IMG/VR virus record: IMGVR_UViG_3300035698_006639 | Location: 1 to 25,959 of that record | DNA length: 25,959 nt | Source of the DNA: a virus | Strand: one strand, 5' to 3' | In this document: piece after piece, positions 1-6,591 of the stretch | Position numbering within the stretch: position 1 is the first letter of the stretch | Layout: each line of letters opens with the position of its first letter | Notes under the pieces: generated by a model | What the model was told of the DNA's origin: nothing | Database searches by the model: none | What the model saw: only the letters and a program-made list of their open reading frames with translations | Position numbers and translations under genes: made by a program

Positions 1-358
1 CAGCAGCCCCAGCAGCCCAAGCAGCAGCCCTAGCAGCAGCCAGTTCATCTTGTGTAGCCTTGTTATTTGCAAACTTTTCAGCAACGTTACAAGCATTAAT
101 ACTTCTTTGATCTGGGTCTTTTACAAGTCTCAAAGCTTCTCTAGCACACCATACTCCAAATAAACGTAAATCTTTATTAGACATAAATTCTTTTCTACAT
201 AAAACCCAAATAATATCTTCTTTGCCTTCCACTTTATCACTGAATTGTTCAATAAATTCCAAAGGAGTTAATTGTAAATCTTTATTAAATCCAACTTCAG
301 TAGGATCATAACAAGGGTCAAAACTGTTAAGTAAATCGAGTGTAATCTTTGTTTCCAT
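1..358 (-). CDS. Alanine-rich phage accessory protein, C-terminus cut by window edge
   Basis: The gene reads leftward from an ATG at 358-356 and runs off the window, so only about 119 residues are visible. The stretch DLRLFGVWCARE, then NACNVAEKFANNKAT, then DELAAARAAAWAAGAA matches a small-protein family I know from many tailed-phage genomes. Those proteins have a conserved R-L-F-x-V-W-C-A-R motif, a V-A-E-x-F-A-N motif and a C-terminal tail of Ala-Ala-(Arg/Trp) repeats. The function of that family is not established as far as I know. The repeat tail is encoded by GCT/GCA/GCC codons and makes the first 50 bases locally GC-rich in an AT-rich genome. It is the last of three closely spaced leftward genes, with 2 bp between its start and the stop of the previous one, so co-transcription is likely. 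No SD is visible. Family match is confident; the role is unknown. Confidence 0.8.
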   Translation of the reverse strand, partial: METKITLDLLNSFDPCYDPTEVGFNKDLQLTPLEFIEQFSDKVEGKEDIIWVLCRKEFMSNKDLRLFGVWCAREALRLVKDPDQRSINACNVAEKFANNKATQDELAAARAAAWAAGAA

Positions 359-360
359 AA

Positions 361-588
361 TTATAAGGTGTTAATGTTAATTACTTTGTGTGTTTTATAA
401 AATCCGTGATAAATAAAAGGAGGGTTATGAATAGGCATTAATTTACCAACTTTAACATCGGCAATACAAACGTAAGAACCAGTCCAAATAGTACTTTGAA
501 AGGGTTCTGTTTTAGTAATGAAATTGTTTTTTACGTAGATAGTCAGAACGTCTTGCCCATCATCTTCTAATTCGATTTTGTACGTCAT
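361..588 (-). CDS. Hypothetical 75-residue protein
   Basis: I do not recognise this protein. It is 75 residues, acidic at the N-terminus (IELEDDGQD) and rich in beta-branched and aromatic residues, with a C-terminal PPFIYHGFYKTHK stretch. It looks like a small compact beta fold without signal peptide or membrane segment. It lies between two leftward genes with gaps of 5 bp upstream and 2 bp downstream, so it is very probably part of the same transcript. The ATG at 588-586 has no SD before it, only an A/T-rich leader, as for most non-structural genes here. Reality as a gene is supported by tight packing; no function can be given. Confidence 0.6.
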   Translation of the reverse strand: MTYKIELEDDGQDVLTIYVKNNFITKTEPFQSTIWTGSYVCIADVKVGKLMPIHNPPFIYHGFYKTHKVININTL

Positions 589-593
589 AGCTT

Positions 594-1013
594 TTATTTA
601 ATTAATTTTTCAAATACGTGTCTCGCAAATCGGGCTCTATCCCTAGAATTAAAATGAGAGGTGGATGTCTTTAAATCTTTTATTAAGTTTTCAATTGACT
701 TACTATATTCTTTCTTTAGATCAGCAAACGCTTGAAGTTCTAAGTTAGATGCTTTTTGCTCAGCACTCCAACGGGTTAAGTTTATAAACTCTGAATGGCT
801 GGTGTCTATAAAACCCACTACTTTTGAATCATTAAAAGTTTTATCACCATTACTTAACCTAGATTCTACCACAGAACCTATTATTTCTGATGCAGCAATA
901 CGTCTTGAGAAGTTATATGTCGTATTATCACTTATTTCATTTAAATATTGATAGGTTCTCTTTTGACGGTGGGAGGTTCTTGACCCAATATAAATTATTC
1001 GTATTAGTTTCAT
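594..1013 (-). CDS. Hypothetical 139-residue basic protein
   Basis: This is the first gene of the left-hand leftward trio. The product is 139 residues and basic, with an Arg/Lys-rich N-terminus (TSHRQKRTYQY) and a helical, charged second half (LKKEYSKSIENLIKDLK, then NSRDRARFARHVFEKL). I do not recognise a family. The helical, basic character would fit a nucleic-acid-associated or regulatory protein, but that is only an impression. The ATG at 1013-1011 is preceded by an AT-rich leader with no SD. Upstream lies a structured non-coding stretch with an intrinsic terminator (1187-1218), suggesting that expression of this trio depends on readthrough or on a promoter near 1020-1140 that I could not identify. 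Confidence 0.6.
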   Translation of the reverse strand: MKLIRIIYIGSRTSHRQKRTYQYLNEISDNTTYNFSRRIAASEIIGSVVESRLSNGDKTFNDSKVVGFIDTSHSEFINLTRWSAEQKASNLELQAFADLKKEYSKSIENLIKDLKTSTSHFNSRDRARFARHVFEKLIK

Positions 1014-1142
1014 AATAATAAATTTTAATTAATAATTTAAGTTGACCGAATAGTGGGATACAAACCCACCTGATGTTTATATTTATCCGGTATATTTTAG
1101 TGTATTATGCTATTTCGAGCCGGGGCTGCTTTTCTGTCGTTT
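1014..1142. other. Non-coding leader upstream of the leftward gene trio
   Basis: No credible coding region is seen between the 33-codon ORF and the gene ending at 1013. The stretch holds a perfect hairpin, GTGGG at 1053-1057 pairing with CCCAC at 1065-1069 around a 7-base loop. It also has an imperfect long-range match between CCGAATAG (1046-1053) and CTATTTCG (1110-1117). I found no convincing Bacteroidota-type promoter (TTTG, spacer, TAnnTTTG). It is probably the 5' untranslated region of the trio, and may be structured. Confidence 0.4.
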
Positions 1143-1244
1143 TTAATTGAGCAACCATTGTATGCGGATAAGAACGTCTTTTTGCCTAAAAAGCCCCCAA
1201 GTTATTAACTTGGAGGCTGGCGCGCTTTCTGCGCCGTGTCTCAT
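1143..1244 (-). CDS. Putative 33-codon leader peptide with strong SD
   Basis: A leftward ORF begins with ATG at 1244-1242 and ends at TAA 1145-1143. The product starts MRHGAESAPASKL and ends RIQWLLN. Five bases upstream of the ATG is a perfect GGAGG (1254-1250, within AAAAGGAGGTT), which makes it stand out in this SD-poor neighbourhood. A 5-bp hairpin (1235-1219) and an intrinsic terminator (1218-1188) lie inside the coding frame. That is the arrangement of a leader peptide whose translation can affect termination. The peptide has no recognisable domain. The alternative is that the GGAGG is part of a structured RNA and nothing is translated. I favour a leader but with limited confidence. Confidence 0.4.
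   Translation of the reverse strand: MRHGAESAPASKLITWGLFRQKDVLIRIQWLLN
1187..1218 (-). terminator. Intrinsic terminator, leftward
   Basis: On the minus strand GCCTCCAAGTT (1217-1207) pairs with AACTTGGGGGC (1203-1193) around a 3-base loop. This gives 11 pairs including one G-U, and the stem is followed by TTTTT at 1192-1188. The stem can be lengthened by one A-U pair. This is a strong Rho-independent terminator shape. It lies inside the short leader ORF and ahead of the three leftward genes at 1-1013, so it is placed to attenuate their transcription. The CCTCC in its 5' arm could alternatively pair with the GGAGG at 1254-1250. Confidence 0.75.
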
Positions 1245-1291
1245 AATAACCTCCTTTTAAATGTTAGAACTTATTTCAGTACTATTCAATG

Positions 1292-1327
1292 CCTACAAAA
1301 GCGGCTCTGGAAGGTAGCCGCTGTAGG
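1292..1327 (-). other. Interrupted stem-loop downstream of the 71-residue gene
   Basis: Two nested inverted repeats form one stem. The outer arms are CCTAC (1292-1296) and GTAGG (1323-1327). The inner arms are AGCGGCT (1300-1306) and AGCCGCT (1316-1322). There is a 3-base bulge on one side and a 9-base loop. It is GC-rich against an AT-rich background. It sits 20 bp past the stop of the leftward gene at 1347-1562 and ahead of the SD of the leader ORF. On the minus strand only TTT follows the inner stem, so it could be a weak terminator, an mRNA 3'-end stabiliser or part of a structured leader RNA. Confidence 0.5.
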
Positions 1328-1346
1328 ATAGAGTAACAATAAGTTT

Positions 1347-1562
1347 TTAGAACCCATAACCACTGTTTGAATTATTTCGTATTGGACGATTTAAATAATA
1401 ATTTTCAAGGGCTTTACTTCCATATTTTTCGGAAAAATCTTTATAAAGTTTCTTTTCTTTTTTTATTATAGGTAATGAATCGTCACTGTTTCTTCCAACC
1501 CTTTTGATCACCATTTGAAGTTTTTTTACTTTTTTATCTAATATTCTTTCTGAAGTTTTCAT
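1347..1562 (-). CDS. Hypothetical 71-residue basic protein
   Basis: The product is a small, strongly basic protein, with Lys/Arg-rich stretches (ILDKKVKKLQMVIKRVGR, then IIKKEKKLYKDF) and a polar C-terminus ending NNSNSGYGF. I recognise no family. Size and charge fit a phage early or regulatory protein, but nothing visible proves it. It is transcribed away from the terminase operon out of the AT-rich divergent region. Its stop is followed by a stem-loop (1292-1327), consistent with the end of a short transcript. The ATG (1562-1560) lacks an SD. Confidence 0.55.
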   Translation of the reverse strand: MKTSERILDKKVKKLQMVIKRVGRNSDDSLPIIKKEKKLYKDFSEKYGSKALENYYLNRPIRNNSNSGYGF

Positions 1563-1821
1563 ATCGCAAAAGTTTTAATTATTAATTTCATTAGCTAAAC
1601 TAATACCTTTTTTTATATAATCCTAATGTTTTAAGAAAACTTTTAAGAAAACTTTTAAAGAATCTTTATTTATAATGGTTTTAAATAAACCCGTAATCTC
1701 AATCATAGCCTGAGACATACATTAAAATTCTATTTTAAAAACCATAAACCTAGTTCGCTTCGTTTCCTTATTCCAAATATTTATCCGTAATTTTTTGAAA
1801 TATATTAATAATTCCAAAAAA
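1563..1821. promoter_or_regulatory. Divergent intergenic region between leftward and rightward operons
   Basis: This very AT-rich stretch separates the leftward small genes from the rightward virion operon, so promoters for both should lie here. I could not find a clear Bacteroidota-type -33/-7 pair. It contains a short tandem repeat (1629-1660), described separately. An upstream in-frame TTG at 1795 would lengthen the small terminase by nine residues, but I prefer the ATG at 1822. The promoter role is inferred from orientation only. Confidence 0.45.
1629..1660. repeat. 12-bp tandem repeat, 2.6 copies
   Basis: The unit TTTTAAGAAAAC occurs at 1629-1640 and 1641-1652, followed by a partial copy TTTTAAAG at 1653-1660. 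It lies in the divergent promoter region about 70 bp upstream of the leftward 71-residue gene. Spacing close to one helical turn would place copies on nearly the same DNA face, as operator arrays do, but low-complexity A/T sequence makes chance plausible. Confidence 0.6.
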
Positions 1822-2409
1822 ATGAAACGCACTAAAACGAAAAAGAAATCATCAAAACAACCACAAAAAGGCTCTAAGCCCGTCAAGTGGAATGGTGATC
1901 GTATGCGTCAAGTTTATGAGTTGGCGTTGTTAGGTTTGACTGAAGAAGTAATGTGTAAGGTAATGGATGTGCATATTAAGACTTTCGAATATTGGAAGAA
2001 AACAAAACCCGCTTTATTAAAAACATTAAGAGATGGTAAAGAAATAGCGGATGCGAAAGTAGCAACAGCGTTCTACAAATCGGCAACCGGTTACTCTCAT
2101 CCCGATACCTATATTACTACCAGTAGGGAAAAGGAATATGATGACAAAGGAAATCTAACCAGAGAGTATACAATGGTGCATCAAGTTCCTATTATAAAAC
2201 ATTACCCACCGAATGCTTATGCTGCTTTAAAATGGTTACAATTACGTCAAAGAGAAGCTTGGGCTGATGTTAATAAGTTTGAAATAACTAATATCCATAA
2301 GATTCAAAAAATAGACTTGACCCAGTTCTCAGAGCCGGAATTAAAAGTAATGGAAAAACTTGGTATAAGTAACCTATTAAAACAATTACCAGAAAATTCA
2401 AATAACTAA
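1822..2409 (+). CDS. terS: Terminase small subunit
   Basis: This 195-residue protein begins with a Lys-rich tail (residues 1-22). It continues with a helix-turn-helix-like segment at about 34-58 (LGLTEEVMCKVMDVHIKTFEYWKK) and a helical stretch with DAKVATAFYKSATGYSHP. Near residues 143-166 comes the pattern YPPNAYAALKWLQLRQREAW. That Pro-x-x-x-(A)-A-x-x-W-L-x-x-R-x-x-x-x-W pattern is characteristic of phage small terminases. The protein recognises packaging-site DNA and hands it to the large subunit. The immediate neighbour is the large terminase, 60 bp downstream. I chose the ATG at 1822, which gives the usual basic N-terminus, over an in-frame TTG at 1795; neither has an SD. It is the first gene of the rightward virion operon. 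Confidence 0.85.
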   Translation: MKRTKTKKKSSKQPQKGSKPVKWNGDRMRQVYELALLGLTEEVMCKVMDVHIKTFEYWKKTKPALLKTLRDGKEIADAKVATAFYKSATGYSHPDTYITTSREKEYDDKGNLTREYTMVHQVPIIKHYPPNAYAALKWLQLRQREAWADVNKFEITNIHKIQKIDLTQFSEPELKVMEKLGISNLLKQLPENSNN

Positions 2410-2469
2410 TATATTTTTTTGCCTTAAAATAAATTATTAGGAATAATGCTAAATATAGGTAAAGACTAA

Positions 2470-3990
2470 ATGCAAAGAGACAAGTTCAGAATATCAAAAA
2501 AAGAGTTGCTACAAGAAGCATTAAACAATCCCATGAGTATAACTCGTGAGTTGAATAATCGTTCTTTGTATCATTTCTTGGAATGGTGTTGGCCTATAAT
2601 ATGCCCTGACCCTTTTGAAAGCAATTGGCATATAGTTGAACTTTGTAAAGAACTTGAAGAAATTGCATATAGAGTGGGAAATAGGAAACCAAAGAAACAC
2701 GATCTATTAATAAATATACCCCCCGGTACTACCAAGACAAAATTAGTAAGTATAATATTCCCAGTATGGTGTTGGACAAAGTGGTATTGGATGCGTTTCA
2801 TATGCTTATCCTTTACAGCACCACGTGCATTGGAGAGTGCTGAAGAGAGTCGTGATATCATAAAGTCTGATATATTTAAGGCTGTATACCCTGAATTGGA
2901 CATAAAAGCTGACAAAGATGCCAAGAGCAACTTTAGGGTAATTAAGAAAAGTCAAGGCATATCAAACGGACGTCAAGCACAAGTGATACTGGGTGGATCA
3001 AGGCTGTCTACTTCGATAGGTGGAACAGTAACTGGATTCCATGGTGATATCATTATATGGGATGATCCTATTGATCCAAAACGTGCAGTGAGTGAAACGG
3101 AATTAGAAAGTACAAATCATTGGATGGACAATACTTTGCCTACACGTAAAACTAATAAAAAGACATCAACTGTGATTGGTATTATGCAAAGGTTGGGTGA
3201 GCTTGATCCAAGTCAACATTTATTAGATAAGAAGAAAAAGAACTTGAGGCATTTATGTATACCAGGTGAGATTAGAAATTATCGTGAGCAGGTAAGCCCT
3301 AAACGTTATATAAAGTATTACGTAAATGATTTACTTGACCCAAACCGACTTGGGTGGAAAATACTCAAGGAGCTTGAGGTGGAAATAGGCCAATATGGTT
3401 TTGCAGGACAAGTAGGACAAAAACCAACACCCCCTGCTGGTGGAATGTTTAAAACTGATCGTATTATTACGGTTGATATGCCTATTAATCCAGAACGTAT
3501 TGAAATGATGGTACGTTGTTGGGATAAAGCAGGAACAGAAGGTGGGGGAGCTTATACAGCCGGGGTGAAGATGTATAAGCTAACGAATGGACAATGGGTT
3601 ATAGCCGATGTAATAAGGGGTCAGTGGAGTAGTGAAGTGCGTGAAACTAAAATAAGGGATACAGCATTTGCGGATGGAATAGAATGCCATGTTGTGATAG
3701 AACAAGAACCCGGTTCTGGAGGTAAAGAAAGTGCTGAAGGTACGGTGCGAAATTTAGAAGGATTTACATGTAAGCCAGAAAATCCAACAGGTAATAAAGC
3801 ATATAGAGCTGATCCATTTAGTGTACAAGTAAATGATGGTAAAGTTTGGATGTTAAAAGGGGACTGGAATGAAAAATATAAGGATGAGTTAAAGCATTTT
3901 CCAAATAGTAAATATAAAGATCAGGTGGATGGTAGCAGTGGTGCTTATAATTATCTAATAAACAAACGGGAGGCCAGACGTGTTTCTTAA
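2470..3990 (+). CDS. terL: Terminase large subunit (packaging ATPase/nuclease)
   Basis: This 506-residue packaging motor pumps DNA into the prohead by ATP hydrolysis and cuts the concatemer. The N-terminal ATPase shows a Walker A motif PPGTTKTK (residues 84-91) and a Walker B IIIWDDP (194-200, Asp198-Asp199). A coupling-like segment TSTVIGIMQRLGELD (232-246) follows. The C-terminal RNase H-like nuclease has candidate acidic residues Asp352 (RCWDKAGT), Glu411 (VVIEQEPGSGG) and Asp484/Asp487 (KDQVDGSSGAY). The order and spacing fit full-length TerL proteins of the Terminase_6C type. The start ATG follows AGGTAAAG, only a weak SD. The N-terminus MQRDKF resembles that of the portal gene downstream. 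Function is confident; the packaging strategy (cos or pac) cannot be read. Confidence 0.95.
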   Translation: MQRDKFRISKKELLQEALNNPMSITRELNNRSLYHFLEWCWPIICPDPFESNWHIVELCKELEEIAYRVGNRKPKKHDLLINIPPGTTKTKLVSIIFPVWCWTKWYWMRFICLSFTAPRALESAEESRDIIKSDIFKAVYPELDIKADKDAKSNFRVIKKSQGISNGRQAQVILGGSRLSTSIGGTVTGFHGDIIIWDDPIDPKRAVSETELESTNHWMDNTLPTRKTNKKTSTVIGIMQRLGELDPSQHLLDKKKKNLRHLCIPGEIRNYREQVSPKRYIKYYVNDLLDPNRLGWKILKELEVEIGQYGFAGQVGQKPTPPAGGMFKTDRIITVDMPINPERIEMMVRCWDKAGTEGGGAYTAGVKMYKLTNGQWVIADVIRGQWSSEVRETKIRDTAFADGIECHVVIEQEPGSGGKESAEGTVRNLEGFTCKPENPTGNKAYRADPFSVQVNDGKVWMLKGDWNEKYKDELKHFPNSKYKDQVDGSSGAYNYLINKREARRVS

Positions 3991-4003
3991 ACGATAATAA
4001 GTT

Positions 4004-5461
4004 ATGAAAAGAGATAAGTTTAATACTAATAATAAGGATTTAGCTAATATGGCTAAATTACAAACTTTAAGCACTCTGACTAATCGAATGGCTTTGGGTC
4101 AACAGCTGGGTTTACAGTATAATGGTGATCGGGATATTTACGAAGCTTTAGGTTATCCCAAAACGATAACGTTTGAAGTCTATTATGGCAAGTACAGGCG
4201 CGACCCTATGGCTAAGGCTGTTATAAACCGTCCAGTTAAAACTACGTGGCGGGGACAGCTACAAATCGTTGAAGCGCAGGATGCTGAAGTAACACAATTT
4301 GAGGCTGCTTGGAATGAGTTAGATGAAATGTTAAAACTACAATCTAAGTTTTCCAGAGTTGATAAGTTAGCAGGAATAGGGTGTTACGGAGTTTTATTAT
4401 TAGGATTGGATGACGTTAAAAATTCAATAGATTGGATAAACCCCGTAGCAGGGAAAAGAAAACTATTATACGTTAAACCATATAGTCAAAAAAGCGCAAC
4501 CATATTAGAGTATGAAAGCAATCCAACAAATCCCCGGTATGGCAAACCAAAGATATATGGAATAAATGTTCAGGAAGATACTACAATTAGTAATGGAGTA
4601 GCAAATGTAGCAGGTGTTTCTGTTTCGGTACATTATAGTAGGGTAATACACGTGGTTGGAGAAGTTCTTGAAAGTGATGTATTAGGTACGCCACGATTAG
4701 AGGCTGTCTACAATAACATAATGAATCTTGAAAAGATAGTTGGTGGTGACCCAGAAATGTTTTGGAGGGGGGCACGTCCCGGTTATACAGGGAATGTTAG
4801 TAAGGACTTTCAAATGACTCCTGCTACTAAAACCGATTTACAAGATCAGATTGATGAATATGAAGGCAATCTGCGCAGGTTATTAGTAACGGAAGGGGTG
4901 GACTTTAAAGCCTTATCACAACAAATAGCTAATCCAAAAGATAATGTATTGGTACAGGTACAAATGATCTCAGCAGAGACAGGCATTCCAATCCGTATTT
5001 TATTAGGTAGTGAACGCGGTGAGTTAGCTAGTGGACAAGATGCTGTTGAGTATAAAGAGATGATACAAGACCGTAGGGATGACTTTGCAGAACCAAACGT
5101 GGTAAGACCTTTTATAGATCGTATGATTATGTTTGGAGTATTGCCGAAACCGAAAGATGGTACATATACGGTCATATGGTCTAATTTACTGGACATGACT
5201 GAAGAGCAGAAAGTAAAGAACGGTAAAGAGAGAGCTGCGTCATTGAAGAGTTGGGCAGATAGCTTAATGGCTTCCCAAGTAGTACCACCAAAGATGTTCT
5301 TCAAATACTTCCTGAGATTTGATGATGAAGAGGTGGAGATGATTATGGATGCTATGGGGGAGATGGAAGCTCTGGAGACGGTAGTAACTAAAGAGGAGAA
5401 TGATATAATGGAGTTGGAAAATAATGTATATCAATTACCCAAACGAGATAAAAAGAAATAG
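4004..5461 (+). CDS. Portal protein (DUF1073-like)
   Basis: At 485 residues it has the length of a phage portal and sits directly after TerL, 13 bp downstream. The N-terminal part holds ITFEVYYGKYRRDPMAKAVI and RPVKTTWRG (about residues 55-85). The middle has AGIGCYGVLLLGLDD and HYSRVIHVVGEVLESDVLG, and a later segment has SAETGIPIRILLGSERGELASG (about residues 324-345). These are hallmark stretches of the DUF1073/SPP1 gp6-like portal group. Portals form the dodecameric ring at one capsid vertex through which DNA passes. The C-terminus is charged and ends QLPKRDKKK. The ATG has no SD. Some databases label this domain by an Acb1-like name; I see no reason to assign anti-CBASS activity here. 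Confidence 0.9.
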   Translation: MKRDKFNTNNKDLANMAKLQTLSTLTNRMALGQQLGLQYNGDRDIYEALGYPKTITFEVYYGKYRRDPMAKAVINRPVKTTWRGQLQIVEAQDAEVTQFEAAWNELDEMLKLQSKFSRVDKLAGIGCYGVLLLGLDDVKNSIDWINPVAGKRKLLYVKPYSQKSATILEYESNPTNPRYGKPKIYGINVQEDTTISNGVANVAGVSVSVHYSRVIHVVGEVLESDVLGTPRLEAVYNNIMNLEKIVGGDPEMFWRGARPGYTGNVSKDFQMTPATKTDLQDQIDEYEGNLRRLLVTEGVDFKALSQQIANPKDNVLVQVQMISAETGIPIRILLGSERGELASGQDAVEYKEMIQDRRDDFAEPNVVRPFIDRMIMFGVLPKPKDGTYTVIWSNLLDMTEEQKVKNGKERAASLKSWADSLMASQVVPPKMFFKYFLRFDDEEVEMIMDAMGEMEALETVVTKEENDIMELENNVYQLPKRDKKK

Positions 5462-5485
5462 ATTTATTAATCATATAAATTTAAA

Positions 5486-5878
5486 ATGATGGAAATAACA
5501 GAATTTAAAACATTATTAGACAAGATTTCAAGTGGAGAACTGGTGGTTGCTGTAGGCTGTGGTATTAACGAAAGTCAATTTACGATCATTGCCCAAGTGG
5601 CAGCTAGACACATTACTGTAACAGGTTGGGATAATTATTTAGATTACGTAAATGATTGGAAAACCCGAATTGTTAAGAACCCTATCAAATTACGGAGCAT
5701 GGAGGAGGTGCAAAGATTAAAAAAGGTATTAGAAGTTGCTATAAATAATGAGGTTATAGATTATCCAGATGATACTAATAAAGGAAATTGGACTGTTGAA
5801 CGTTTACGGCAAAGAGAAAGGGAACAGCGATTTCTTATGTTACAATGGGTGTTAGGTGATGATTCAATTTATTCTTAA
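5486..5878 (+). CDS. Hypothetical 130-residue protein in head operon
   Basis: I recognise no family. The product has 130 residues, with an N-terminal helix (MMEITEFKTLLDKISSGEL), a short segment VVAVGCGINESQFTII, a WDNYLDYVNDWK motif and a charged helical C-terminus (VERLRQREREQRFLMLQWVL). It lies 24 bp after the portal and 12 bp before the next gene, inside the packaging and head operon, so a role in head assembly or packaging is likely by position alone. There are two consecutive ATG codons at the start and no SD. Confidence 0.7.
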   Translation: MMEITEFKTLLDKISSGELVVAVGCGINESQFTIIAQVAARHITVTGWDNYLDYVNDWKTRIVKNPIKLRSMEEVQRLKKVLEVAINNEVIDYPDDTNKGNWTVERLRQREREQRFLMLQWVLGDDSIYS

Positions 5879-5890
5879 AAGGAAATAATC

Positions 5891-6127
5891 ATGACAACAA
5901 AACCAAATACAAACGTTTCCTGTCAAATTTTACAATTGCTGGGATTAGACACAACTGGATTAATAGAAGCTACTATTTACTTTAAGGTTGATGATGTCGT
6001 TAGAATAGATGCCGCCTACTTGGCTGAAGTAGAATTGGATGACGAGGGTAATTTAAAAACTGAATTAAAGCAGTTTGTTTTGGCTGAAGTTACGGAGGAT
6101 GTTAAGGAGAAAGAAAGCAAAGTATGA
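5891..6127 (+). CDS. Hypothetical 78-residue protein
   Basis: This small protein has the segment ILQLLGLDTTGLIEATIYFKVDDVVRIDA and an acidic C-terminus (EVTEDVKEKESKV). The predicted character is a small beta-rich domain. Short proteins with a similar I-x-x-L-L-G-L-(D)-x-x-x-V-x-x-(A)-x-I-x-x pattern occur in head operons of other phages, but I cannot name a function. It is preceded by a partial SD (AAAAGGAA, 6-13 bases upstream of ATG). Its stop TGA overlaps the ATG of the nuclease gene (ATGA at 6124-6127), implying translational coupling. Confidence 0.65.
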   Translation: MTTKPNTNVSCQILQLLGLDTTGLIEATIYFKVDDVVRIDAAYLAEVELDDEGNLKTELKQFVLAEVTEDVKEKESKV

Positions 6128-6591
6128 GATTAGGACTTTGCACAAACGGAAGGTCAATTGAATACTCTATGCAAGAAGCTATGGAGACTTTTTTAAATAG
6201 AAAAGGATTAATATACAAAGATGAATTTACGGTTAAAGAAGTTTCAAGACGTGCTGACTTTTTAGTATTTAAAAAGCATAGTGGTTTAATTAATATAGAA
6301 GCTAAATGTAATGACTTTAAATGTATGTTGAAACAGCTAAACGATCACGCCAAATATTGTGATTATTGTTTTGCTTATATTACGGATGTTTGTAATACTC
6401 CGGTATGGTTTAAAAGAAAGCTGGCTGAATCTGGTTTTGGGTTAATAGTTTATAATTGTGATAGTGAAGAGGTAACTGAAGTATTGGAAGCCCATCATAA
6501 CCATAAAAGAGATAAAGAATTAAGAAATAAAATATTGAAAGAAATTAAAAAGCAACCATTATTAAAAAGAAATAAGTTTAAACATGTGTGA
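6124..6591 (+). CDS. PD-(D/E)XK-type nuclease-like protein
   Basis: This 155-residue protein has the core signature of the PD-(D/E)XK nuclease superfamily. Asp45 sits in RRADFLVF, and Glu59-Ala-Lys61 sits in LINIEAK 14 residues later. A helix DFKCMLKQLNDHAKYCDYCFAYI follows, as in VRR-NUC/MmcB-like minimal nucleases. The predicted activity is Mg2+-dependent DNA cleavage. It starts within an ATGA overlap with the upstream 78-residue gene and overlaps the downstream minor head gene by 8 bp, so it is fixed in the packaging/head operon. Possible jobs include processing DNA during packaging, host DNA degradation or exclusion of competitors; the sequence does not decide. The C-terminus is Lys-rich. 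No target-recognition domain is visible. Confidence 0.7.
   Translation: MRLGLCTNGRSIEYSMQEAMETFLNRKGLIYKDEFTVKEVSRRADFLVFKKHSGLINIEAKCNDFKCMLKQLNDHAKYCDYCFAYITDVCNTPVWFKRKLAESGFGLIVYNCDSEEVTEVLEAHHNHKRDKELRNKILKEIKKQPLLKRNKFKHV

Noticed and set aside
1044-1120. tRNA-like arrangement: CCGAATAG/CTATTTCG ends and a 5-bp stem with 7-base loop (1053-1069)
   Set aside because: The acceptor pairing has mismatches, the T-loop lacks the TTCRA consensus, there is no D-loop GG and the would-be anticodon arm has no U33. It is at best a structured leader.
1629-1660. CRISPR-like repeat
   Set aside because: The units are contiguous, 12 bp, without spacers and of low complexity.
4846-5304. Long antisense ORF (152 codons) inside the portal gene
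   Set aside because: It lies fully opposite a confident gene, its sequence is Cys/Ser/Leu-rich with no domain, and no start signal is present. It is a shadow frame.
4004-5461. Anti-CBASS (Acb1-like) function for the portal-like protein
   Set aside because: The name comes from a shared database label. Length, position after TerL and conserved segments fit a portal.
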